Source: Maribacter polysaccharolyticus (lineage in GTDB: Bacteria; Bacteroidota; Bacteroidia; Flavobacteriales; Flavobacteriaceae). From it: a stretch of 64,000 nt of DNA. Position 1 is the stretch's first letter. Each line of letters begins with the position of its first letter. The stretch covers positions 836,344 to 900,343 of the forward strand of contig NZ_JARBUY010000001.1 of assembly GCF_028882255.1 (NCBI RefSeq), given 5' to 3'. Shown piece after piece: positions 56,455-64,000 of the stretch. The notes below the pieces were generated by a model, which was not told the origin of the DNA, did not search any database, and saw nothing but the letters and a program-made list of their open reading frames with translations. The position numbers and the translations under genes were made by a program.

Positions 56455-57861
56455 TTAACGCTTGGTTCTGTTACCTTCATTTACTACATTTTCAGAATTG
56501 GTAGCTTCACGTACGTTTCCAATACTTTTTACTTTTAAATGCCCCGTACCTTTAAACTTGATCACTTCTGCTGAAGTTTGATTATCCAAAGTAATATCGG
56601 TAGCATGCATTTTCGCATTTTCATTGAAATTGCCATAGCCTTCCCATACCGACAACTTGATTGCCATAGTATCCGGGATATATTCCGAATTATCGGTTTT
56701 AATTACTACCGTATGCCCTGTTCCGTTTATTTTTGCCAATAAATCATTGGCCATTCCATTTCTACTATCCAGAATGGTCATTTCTACACGAGCATTTTTA
56801 GCATTGGTATAAGGAATACAAAACGCTTCGCCATATTTAGCATCGGCACTACAATTGATCAAAACGTCTTCATTTCCAACATTATAGCCTGTTGCCACAC
56901 AGTCGCGTACCACGCAGTCAATGACCTTATCCCCTGACGTGCTCAACCCCGTACAAATTCCTCTTCGCATTTGGGTAACCGTACAGCCTTTAACGGTGGT
57001 GTTTAGCGTTTTATGTCCATTATATTCTGGGTACATACGTATGCCGTCCTCGCTAAGGGAGATGATTTCGCCTGGCAAAATTTTACCGTCTTCGGCCACT
57101 ATGGTGCCTTCTATATAATTGCCCTTACCTGCATAAAATTTCTTATCGAACCCATACCCAGATGTTTCGGCAAGCATGGCATCGGTAGTTCGAAGGAGTC
57201 CATCGACCTGACAGTTTTCAATCAACGTATTTTCTGCGCCTTGTAAAAAGATGGCATGCCCCATGGCTCTCATATGGACTTTACAACCTAGAAGTTTTAC
57301 ATTTTTTGCCGGATATCCTATGCGAATACCATTCATCTTCCGCACATCGTTGCCCCCTAGTCCGTATAAATACCCATACCCCCAAGGACTTGAACCTGTT
57401 GTTCGCACCTCAACATCCTTTAAGGTCACATTTTCCCCAACAAGGTTGAAAATTTTGTTTTTGCTCTGTCTGCCTGGGGTATCGCCATAAGTTTCAATGT
57501 ATAAGCCTTCCAAGGTTACGTTTTTCCCAGATATTTCGATGGCACAATACATGCTATTACCGTCATCACTTTTAATTAAATCCGGACGACTGAACAGTTT
57601 GGTATCTACCATAAACCTAGCCCCTCTCATATCGAAATAGGAATCATTCCCGGTAATTTCGATAAACCTGATTTTTTCGGCCGAATCGATTTGATAGTTC
57701 CCTTCCTTCAGCTTTACGTTTACGTTATCTCGATCCAGATAACTTTTAAATTCGGATAGTGTATTTACCTCAATTATTGTTTTCTTATTGTCTGTCGATT
57801 GTGCTCGACATGAAAAAAACAACAACAAAACTGAAAGCACAATAAGCGTTTGTTTAATCAT
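56455..57861 (-). CDS. Secreted right-handed beta-helix protein, paralog 4 of 4 (most divergent)
   Basis: A 468-residue exported protein (signal with LLFFSC, possibly a lipoprotein). It lacks the tidy entry of the other three but has the same core: SSPWGYGYLYGLGGN, RAMGHAIFLQGAEN, IENCQVDG, LLRTTDAMLAETSGYGF and LSEDGIRMYPEY. The conserved pieces again are GH-x-I/F-F, RTTDxMLAETSG and the DGIRMY block. Its greater distance from the others suggests an older duplication and a possible difference in specificity. It is linked by a 12-bp gap to the GH28-like gene. Confidence 0.78.
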   Translation of the reverse strand: MIKQTLIVLSVLLLFFSCRAQSTDNKKTIIEVNTLSEFKSYLDRDNVNVKLKEGNYQIDSAEKIRFIEITGNDSYFDMRGARFMVDTKLFSRPDLIKSDDGNSMYCAIEISGKNVTLEGLYIETYGDTPGRQSKNKIFNLVGENVTLKDVEVRTTGSSPWGYGYLYGLGGNDVRKMNGIRIGYPAKNVKLLGCKVHMRAMGHAIFLQGAENTLIENCQVDGLLRTTDAMLAETSGYGFDKKFYAGKGNYIEGTIVAEDGKILPGEIISLSEDGIRMYPEYNGHKTLNTTVKGCTVTQMRRGICTGLSTSGDKVIDCVVRDCVATGYNVGNEDVLINCSADAKYGEAFCIPYTNAKNARVEMTILDSRNGMANDLLAKINGTGHTVVIKTDNSEYIPDTMAIKLSVWEGYGNFNENAKMHATDITLDNQTSAEVIKFKGTGHLKVKSIGNVREATNSENVVNEGNRTKR

Positions 57862-57872
57862 TTTTGTAGTTA

Positions 57873-59432
57873 TTATTTAAATTTAACGTCTTCCACAAAC
57901 TCATTTTTGGTCACTTGATCAGCGGTTACGGGTTTACCGTCCAATAGCACATTTTCAAAAACCACCCCTTCAATCGTATGGCTTTCATCAAAGCCGACCA
58001 ACTCCATACTTGCATGATCGCGGATGATATAAGGTTTCCAATCCGTACCATCCTGAAAGCCGGTCAAAGTGGTATCAATAGGTGCTGAAATTGCCTGAAT
58101 ATCCTTGAAAACAACATTACGGACGTTTCCACGCTCCTCAGTTTCTGTCCATCTTGTTTTTCCTATCCAACACGAGATCAATCTACGCGCTTCTTCGATT
58201 CTTATATTATCAAATGTGACATCACTTATCACGGCATCATCACAATGATAGACTCTTAATGCAGTTTCACGCCCCACATCATGGATGACATCGCAATCTT
58301 CGAAAAGCACATTGCTTACATTTTCCTGGATTTCGGCCCCGATACTGAGGGAGTGCGCCAATTCATTCCACACCACACATTTGCGGGTATGTATATTCCG
58401 CACTTCGCCCTTTCCTTTAAATGATTTAATGACTACGGCATCATCCAGGGTGCGCATAAAACAATTTTCCACCAATACATCGCGACTATTGGAAATATCC
58501 ACCCCATCGGAATTTCCCCGCCAGCCGATTATTTTGATATTGTCGACATGGATATTATCGGATGCCTGTAGGGGTACGGTCCAATGGCTGGGATCGAGAA
58601 TGGTAACTCCCTCAATGGAAATGTTTTCAGAATGTTGGGCAAAGATGGTGTAGCGTCTCTTTCGTTTCGGAATGGCCGATTGATCGATAATTCCCCTTCC
58701 GCGAACAGTTATATTCGACCCCTCCAAAAAGAAGGTCGGGGGCGTTTTGTTATGTCCGATCAACTTTTCGATCTCTTTTTCATTTTTGTCGACCACACTT
58801 CTCAAATAAGCACCTCCGGCAATATAAACCGTGGTACTGTCTGCAACCCTAACGTGGGTAACATCATGGATCCCCGGCCCAAAATACATTACATTGGGAT
58901 CGTTCGGATCGGGAACATCAACTTCCATGGGGTTGGCAAATATGTGCAGTGACTCATGCCAATCCCCATTGAACTCAAGGGTCAGATTTCCGGGTTCCAC
59001 AATCGAGAAAACCACCTTATTCCCTTCTATCTTAGGCTCGATACCGAAAGAAGACGGTAAGATTTTTACCGAATCAAGGGGTTCAGGATAGGTAACCGTT
59101 AGTTGCACGACCTCCTTCCCCATATCAAAGGAAGCCAAGGAAGCATAGCCATATTCCGACCGTGAATGGTTGAGACGTGGAATAGGACTTTTGGGAGGGA
59201 TCTTCGTCTTGTAAACCGGAACACCCTGCCCTTCCACTTCTACGGCATAGATTTCTGAAAGCGCTATGCCATCGGGTGCAGCATAAATCTTAACCTTGGC
59301 TGTCTCTTGTTTGCAGGATGTGATTAGCAGTACCGCCAAAAACATCATGAGACCTGGCAATGACACTTTCTTATGAACGGCATTTTGATCCTTAAATCCT
59401 GAATATTGATTTTGTTTTATTCTTGCTGACAT
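57873..59432 (-). CDS. GH28-like (clan GH-N) parallel beta-helix glycosidase, lipoprotein
   Basis: A 519-residue protein with lipobox ITSC (Cys40), an N-terminal Ig-like or beta-sandwich part (about 45-170) and a right-handed beta-helix with VRGRGIIDQSAIPK, WTVPLQASDNIHV, GNSDGVDISNSRDVLVEN (Asp residues about 307-311), RTLDDAVVIKS (Asp-Asp about 328-329) and SLSIGAEIQE. The three Asp-containing blocks are the classic GH28/GH49 catalytic arrangement. The usual GHG histidine segment is not obvious, so polygalacturonase activity cannot be assumed. It may act on a uronic acid- or rhamnose-containing backbone. It lies 12 bp from beta-helix paralog 4. Confidence 0.75.
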   Translation of the reverse strand: MSARIKQNQYSGFKDQNAVHKKVSLPGLMMFLAVLLITSCKQETAKVKIYAAPDGIALSEIYAVEVEGQGVPVYKTKIPPKSPIPRLNHSRSEYGYASLASFDMGKEVVQLTVTYPEPLDSVKILPSSFGIEPKIEGNKVVFSIVEPGNLTLEFNGDWHESLHIFANPMEVDVPDPNDPNVMYFGPGIHDVTHVRVADSTTVYIAGGAYLRSVVDKNEKEIEKLIGHNKTPPTFFLEGSNITVRGRGIIDQSAIPKRKRRYTIFAQHSENISIEGVTILDPSHWTVPLQASDNIHVDNIKIIGWRGNSDGVDISNSRDVLVENCFMRTLDDAVVIKSFKGKGEVRNIHTRKCVVWNELAHSLSIGAEIQENVSNVLFEDCDVIHDVGRETALRVYHCDDAVISDVTFDNIRIEEARRLISCWIGKTRWTETEERGNVRNVVFKDIQAISAPIDTTLTGFQDGTDWKPYIIRDHASMELVGFDESHTIEGVVFENVLLDGKPVTADQVTKNEFVEDVKFK

Positions 59433-59525
59433 AGCTATTTGGTTTTCTTATTGGTTTTTAGTTTCCAGTACTTAAATGATTGCTTCAAAATCGCGTAGTG
59501 GATATTGTCATGGAATTTCGTTTTC

Positions 59526-62156
59526 TTATAGGTTTATGCTCATGTCCGTACCGTTATAAAGGACGCTTTCTGTTTTGCCCCCAATGACTTCGATAACCAA
59601 ATCCGTAGGGTTATCCTTGAAATGGATAAAATCATCCTTACCATTCGCGATTTCAAGTGTTTTATCGGCTTCGGAATAATGTAGCTTAAGTTCTGAATAT
59701 TCCCCTTTTTCGTAGTCATAGGATTCGCTATCATCAAAATAAAGGGTGTATTCAGCATCTTTACCGGGATATATTTTCAATCGTAGGGGTTCATCGGTTT
59801 CTTCTGTGGCATATTGCACTTTGGGGCCAAACGGAATGATACTTCCTGCCTTTACATACAGGGGTGTTTCATCAAGTTCCGCTTTTACCGTACTGCTTTT
59901 TCCGCCCTCTATTTTTTCATTGGTCCAGAAATCATACCATTCGCCTTGTGGGAAATACATTTTCTTTTCACGTTTTTGGTATTCGGTCACAATACCGACC
60001 ATAATGGATTCCCCAAAAAACAATTGGTCCTTGATCCCCCAGGTGTTCTTGTCATTGGGATATTGATAGGCTAACGGACTCATCAACAGCGCACCTTCGT
60101 TAGTCACCTGCCTAGCTTCAGAATAGATATAAGACATCAATTGATATCTTAAATCGATGAACTTCCGGGCCGTATTTTCAAACTCCTGGCCATACCTCCA
60201 AATTTCAGTTTCGGACACGTAACCGTGGATACGGAAAATAGGGCTGAAGGTTCCGAACTGGAACCAACGGGTCAATAATTCTATGAATTCCGGATTCGTA
60301 TATTGGCTATCAAAGCTAGGGTTAATAGACTTTGAATCCCTGAAAAAACCTCCGATATCGTGGGTCCAATACGGTACCCCCGCCATGGTAAAATTAAGTC
60401 CGGCCGGAATCTGTTCTGAAAGTTGCTCCCAAGAAGCCTCCACATCACCAGACCATGAAGTGGCTCCATAGCGTTGTTGTCCGGAATAGGCAGAACGGGT
60501 CAGGTTAAAAACACGTTCGTTGGGAAATTCCGCCCTTCTTCCCTCGTACATCGCTTTGGTCACCAATAGTGAATAGGGGTTTTGAACTTTTGCATAAGGT
60601 CCGACAGCGGTATTGACTTTTGTATCCCGAACCCCTTCCGGTTCTGTTCCATCCAACCAAATAGCGCTTACCCCTTTGTGAAACATAGAATCACTTAACA
60701 TACGGTAAAACCGTTCGCTAACCCCTTCATCATAAATATCCACATAGTTGCTACTTTTGATTTTTTTTAGGTCGTACTTCGCTTCCAAACGCTCGTTCTT
60801 TACCTCCGGCCACACAGAAACCATTAACTTCAAGTTCAACGCTTTTAACTCATCAACCATGGCATCCGGGTCTGGATATTTAGCTTTATCCCACTCAGGA
60901 CCTTTGGTTTTCTTTGGCCAATAAAACCAGTCTTGTACGATATTATCAAAAGGAATTTTCCTATTCCGCATCTCATGGGCATTCGCCAATAATTCTTCTT
61001 GGTTATGGTATCGTTCACGACATTGCCAAAAACCATAAGCACTTTTGGGAAACATAGGTGCTTTTCCGGTTAAGTTTTGGTATTGTGAAATGACTTCTGC
61101 CGGGTTATCTCCCCGCACCAAATAATAATCTATGGCATTCCCTGCCGTACTACTAAAAACGGTTTTGTTGTAATCGGGCTCGTTATAGAATAATTTTCCA
61201 GGTATTTTAGCCCCTGTATTCTGGAACACCACTTTATATTCCTTTCCTGCTTCCAAATATTTTTTGCCCGAATATCTTCGCGGCATCCATATGGTGGAGT
61301 AGTTGATAATATCATCCCCATCTATGGTCACGCTGATTTCCCCTCGCATACGACCATTGTTATCGCTTAGGGCCATAAAGGTATATTCACCTGTCTTAGT
61401 GGGCGTAAAAGTTGTTTCCCGGATGTTTTTCGCGGCCTCTTCCTTTGAAATATGAGCTGCTACATCTTCCTTTTCGCCATTTACGACAATTTCCTTAGTG
61501 TTGTTTTTGGTCTGAACATTGCCCAATGAAGCGAACTGGATCTCATTTTGAGGAGTATTGAAATCCGTTAGACTGTAATTATGCCAGTAGATACCATATC
61601 CTTTGGTGGAAACCAAGAATGGAATCGCGATCTCTTGATTGTATTGTTGTAGTCGCATGGGGACGTTTCTCCAATTCATGATACCACTTTGATATTGGCC
61701 TAAGCCATATAAGGCTTCATCATCGGCTACAAAGGCTTGGGAAACGGTATGCCCATCTTCATTATTCGGTTCAATAAAGGTCAATTCATTGGTCTCTGAC
61801 AGAAGGTTCGTATCCTCCTTGGAAGTATACTCGATCCTACCATCGCTATGGACCAAGACTTTTAATGCCTCTGTACGTATGGTTATGCGATCTTCGCTTT
61901 CGTATAAATCCCAAGCAACATTTTGGGGCTCCAAGATGGTAACATAATCCGGAAGGGTTGATTCCTGCGTACCTTGTATCTCTTTTCTAACATGAATAAT
62001 GGCTTCATCAACTATCTCGATATTGATTATCAGGCTATCTTGATGAATCGTTACGGCATGCTCTGATTTTTCAACGTTATACTTGAATTTTGATTGACAG
62101 CCTACTGCCAAGAAAACTAGTACAACAATACTTAGGGTCGATGTATATCTTACCAT
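59526..62156 (-). CDS. GH31 alpha-xylosidase/alpha-glucosidase with PA14 insert, lipoprotein
   Basis: An 876-residue protein with lipobox AVGC. The GH31 barrel is clear: nucleophile Asp502 in AIWLDGTEPEG, acid/base Asp571 in SWSGDVEASWE, and MSYIYSEARQ and ALYGLGQYQSG elsewhere. A PA14-type insert occupies about residues 235-335, between the N-terminal sandwich and the barrel, as in PA14-containing bacterial GH31 alpha-xylosidases. This makes alpha-xylosidase activity on a xylose side chain more likely than starch-type activity. It is the only clear alpha-glycosidase among the recognised enzymes. The ATG at 62156 is chosen for its lipoprotein signal. Confidence 0.9.
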   Translation of the reverse strand: MVRYTSTLSIVVLVFLAVGCQSKFKYNVEKSEHAVTIHQDSLIINIEIVDEAIIHVRKEIQGTQESTLPDYVTILEPQNVAWDLYESEDRITIRTEALKVLVHSDGRIEYTSKEDTNLLSETNELTFIEPNNEDGHTVSQAFVADDEALYGLGQYQSGIMNWRNVPMRLQQYNQEIAIPFLVSTKGYGIYWHNYSLTDFNTPQNEIQFASLGNVQTKNNTKEIVVNGEKEDVAAHISKEEAAKNIRETTFTPTKTGEYTFMALSDNNGRMRGEISVTIDGDDIINYSTIWMPRRYSGKKYLEAGKEYKVVFQNTGAKIPGKLFYNEPDYNKTVFSSTAGNAIDYYLVRGDNPAEVISQYQNLTGKAPMFPKSAYGFWQCRERYHNQEELLANAHEMRNRKIPFDNIVQDWFYWPKKTKGPEWDKAKYPDPDAMVDELKALNLKLMVSVWPEVKNERLEAKYDLKKIKSSNYVDIYDEGVSERFYRMLSDSMFHKGVSAIWLDGTEPEGVRDTKVNTAVGPYAKVQNPYSLLVTKAMYEGRRAEFPNERVFNLTRSAYSGQQRYGATSWSGDVEASWEQLSEQIPAGLNFTMAGVPYWTHDIGGFFRDSKSINPSFDSQYTNPEFIELLTRWFQFGTFSPIFRIHGYVSETEIWRYGQEFENTARKFIDLRYQLMSYIYSEARQVTNEGALLMSPLAYQYPNDKNTWGIKDQLFFGESIMVGIVTEYQKREKKMYFPQGEWYDFWTNEKIEGGKSSTVKAELDETPLYVKAGSIIPFGPKVQYATEETDEPLRLKIYPGKDAEYTLYFDDSESYDYEKGEYSELKLHYSEADKTLEIANGKDDFIHFKDNPTDLVIEVIGGKTESVLYNGTDMSINL

Positions 62157-62234
62157 AGTTAATTTATTTTTTAGTTTTAAAATGCTTTTTTTCATTGAGG
62201 GTCTGTTTATTTTTTTGAGTATGCTATACTGCTC

Positions 62235-64000
62235 CTATGGTTTATTTACATATATATACCGTATGCGACATGCATTTCCGTTACTTTGCTCATCTTTTTC
62301 ATTGGTTGTTTTCAACTCCAATCGGTGCTTTTTCCCCGTTAACCCACTGGCTAATGTGTAATACCATGGCAGGTGATGCGACGTACTCCATGGGGTAAAT
62401 AGATTCAATCTCTGCCACTTCCCCCTATCGATCCGGTATTCAATAATTCCGGCATCTGGCCCAGCCGCAATTGCAATTCCGACGGCATTACCTTCAAAAG
62501 TCAGTTGTAAAGTGCTTCCTGGCGATTCATTGATTAACATAGGCACATTCACATAATTGGGACGAACCCTTTTGCCGTCAATAGGATTCCAATTGGGATC
62601 GATCTTCCATCCCTTTTTTAGTTTGATATCGGAGACATCGATCAAAACACCATTCGCGTATGCAAAAACATCCAAAGGGTTTGGTAAGGCATGCACTTTT
62701 ATCTTATCATCATTGTCAATATGTCCCGCAAACGCCTTATCAAGAAACTGAAGCATTGACCGGGCATAAACCCCTTGACCAAAAGGTGATGGATGAAGGT
62801 TTTCAAAGTCCTCTTCCCAGTTAAACTCGCCATGATCGATTCTTTCGGTGACTTCTTTTGCCAAGTTGATGGTCGGAATATTATAATGTTCTGCCACCCG
62901 ATTATGGTTTTTTATCACCTCAGGCACTTTCCCGGCACGGTAGGTCTTCATTTTATCCGGATCTACAAAATGCATCATCACGATATCCATCATCGGGTTG
63001 GATTTGAGTAGATGTCTGACAATACCTTCCATTCCCCTTATTTGCTCTGTTTCGGTTCGTTTATTGGTGGCATCGTTTACAGCCGCCTCTTCAAATAACA
63101 AATCGATTTTCCCTTTTGACAACACATCCCTTTCCAATCTAAATGCAGCTGGTGTGGTTCCCATAGAAGGGATTCCGGCCGCAATGAACTCAAATTCGGT
63201 TTCAGGGAATCTGGTTTTCAAATACGCATAAATACTATCACGCCAACCGCCATTATGTGTAATCGACCCACCAAGAAAAGCAACGCGACCTTTTTTATTA
63301 CGCTCAAACTGAATCCTGCTATTATGAAGGCCATTTCCCATCCGATGGAATTTTGAAGCATCCAACAATTTATTTTCAGTACTATGCCTCATGATAAAAT
63401 CAACCACCATTTTCGGATCATCAATATCATAATGGTGCCCATTGGATTTTTGGACACCTGAACTACAAGGTGATACCGTTGCAGTCCCCCCTACATGGAT
63501 GTAATTTTGAACGAGTAATAATGAATTCTCATCTGGGGGTACAACCCCATCTTTTAAACTAACGGTATGTAGAATCTGCACACCTGCTTTAGCCAGTGCA
63601 TCCAAATTATCGATTGGGTTGTTTGTATAGGCTTTGGCTTCTGCATCTGAAACGAATCCGTATTCGGTCTTTAACACTTGCCATTCCTTTTTACTTCCTT
63701 TGCTTGCTCCAAAACCTCCGGGCCAACTTTTAAAATCGCATACTACCGCATCTCCATAAATACAAGCAACCTTTTCAGCGTTTTGTTTCGCCCAGTTGTA
63801 GATGAACAATCCTCCCCGACTATGCCCATGTAAAGCGACCTTGTCCTGCAACCCATAAGTCGTTGTTAGGTAATCGTAAAAACCATTCCAAACTTCTACC
63901 GCTTTAGGGCTACCAAATTGGTTATTGGTATTTACATAAGCGATATGAAAACCTTTAGTCAGGAGTACACTGTCTATTTCGGCATGATAATCGGGAAAAC
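62235..64000 (-). CDS. Two-domain esterase: alpha/beta-hydrolase plus SGNH hydrolase (5' end outside window)
   Basis: The reading frame is open to the window edge (it continues upstream past 63851 with FPDYHAEIDSVLLTKGF and more), so the gene start lies beyond 64000. The N-terminal part is an alpha/beta-hydrolase with nucleophile motif ALHGHSRGG and a His-type end near SNGHHYDID. The C-terminal part is an SGNH esterase with VAFLGGSITHNGGW, AAVNDATN, and the Asp/His block ENLHPSPFGQGV, followed by a beta-rich tail. Two different esterase active sites in one polypeptide suggest removal of two kinds of ester, or two positions, from the same sugar chain. Confidence 0.85.
   Translation of the reverse strand, partial: FPDYHAEIDSVLLTKGFHIAYVNTNNQFGSPKAVEVWNGFYDYLTTTYGLQDKVALHGHSRGGLFIYNWAKQNAEKVACIYGDAVVCDFKSWPGGFGASKGSKKEWQVLKTEYGFVSDAEAKAYTNNPIDNLDALAKAGVQILHTVSLKDGVVPPDENSLLLVQNYIHVGGTATVSPCSSGVQKSNGHHYDIDDPKMVVDFIMRHSTENKLLDASKFHRMGNGLHNSRIQFERNKKGRVAFLGGSITHNGGWRDSIYAYLKTRFPETEFEFIAAGIPSMGTTPAAFRLERDVLSKGKIDLLFEEAAVNDATNKRTETEQIRGMEGIVRHLLKSNPMMDIVMMHFVDPDKMKTYRAGKVPEVIKNHNRVAEHYNIPTINLAKEVTERIDHGEFNWEEDFENLHPSPFGQGVYARSMLQFLDKAFAGHIDNDDKIKVHALPNPLDVFAYANGVLIDVSDIKLKKGWKIDPNWNPIDGKRVRPNYVNVPMLINESPGSTLQLTFEGNAVGIAIAAGPDAGIIEYRIDRGKWQRLNLFTPWSTSHHLPWYYTLASGLTGKKHRLELKTTNEKDEQSNGNACRIRYIYVNKP

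Noticed and set aside
13731-64000. Calling the locus an ulvan PUL outright
   Set aside because: GH39, S1 sulfatases and KduI/KduD would fit ulvan, but no ulvan lyase, GH105, GH88 or rhamnosidase is visible, so only a sulfated xylose- and uronate-containing substrate is proposed.

Overview
The window reads as chromosome of a marine Bacteroidetes, most likely a Flavobacteriaceae member. The evidence is a type IX secretion (T9SS) type B C-terminal domain beside a PorP/SprF protein, a TPP-riboswitch-controlled PnuC-type transporter, SPII lipoprotein signals on many exported enzymes, and a very long one-directional cluster of sulfatases, glycoside hydrolases and esterases typical of a polysaccharide utilization locus (PUL). 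I saw no rRNA, tRNA, phage gene, transposase or CRISPR array.

Layout. (1) 1-1900: a repeat remnant, an acyl-CoA-dehydrogenase-like gene and a PnuT-type thiamine transporter behind a TPP riboswitch, all on the minus strand. (2) 2064-9760: a strong terminator, a PorP/SprF gene and a 2185-residue BspA-like (DUF285) surface protein with thrombospondin type-3 repeats and a T9SS sorting domain. (3) 10062-12147: a dense repeat island. Blocks of a 25-bp GC-rich unit alternate with seven copies of an 81-82-bp spacer, and in the middle sits a small GIY-YIG nuclease gene framed by inverted copies of the same unit. This is the most unusual non-coding structure here. (4) 12178-13329: a membrane-anchored AraC-type regulator. 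(5) 13731-64000: about 50 kb of minus-strand carbohydrate genes, cut by the window end. A strong hairpin at 47736-47767 and another at 15075-15108 suggest at least three transcription units.

How the PUL genes fit together. Candidate exo-acting xylosidases/glucosidases come from many families (GH3, GH30, two GH39, two GH116, GH120, GH31). Five sulfatases with formylglycine motifs and four or five esterase domains would strip sulfate and acyl groups. KduI and KduD handle the 4-deoxy-5-keto-uronate that arises when a polysaccharide lyase cuts a uronic-acid polymer. A GH28-like protein, a GH141-like protein and four paralogous 445-468-residue right-handed beta-helix proteins of no family I recognise complete the set. 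The inferred substrate is a sulfated, acylated, xylose-rich polysaccharide containing uronic acid, as in green-algal or other marine cell walls; the exact polymer cannot be fixed from the sequence. No SusC/SusD pair, KDG kinase or aldolase, sulfatase maturase, or recognisable known lyase is present, so parts of the system lie outside the window or are hidden in the unrecognised beta-helix proteins.
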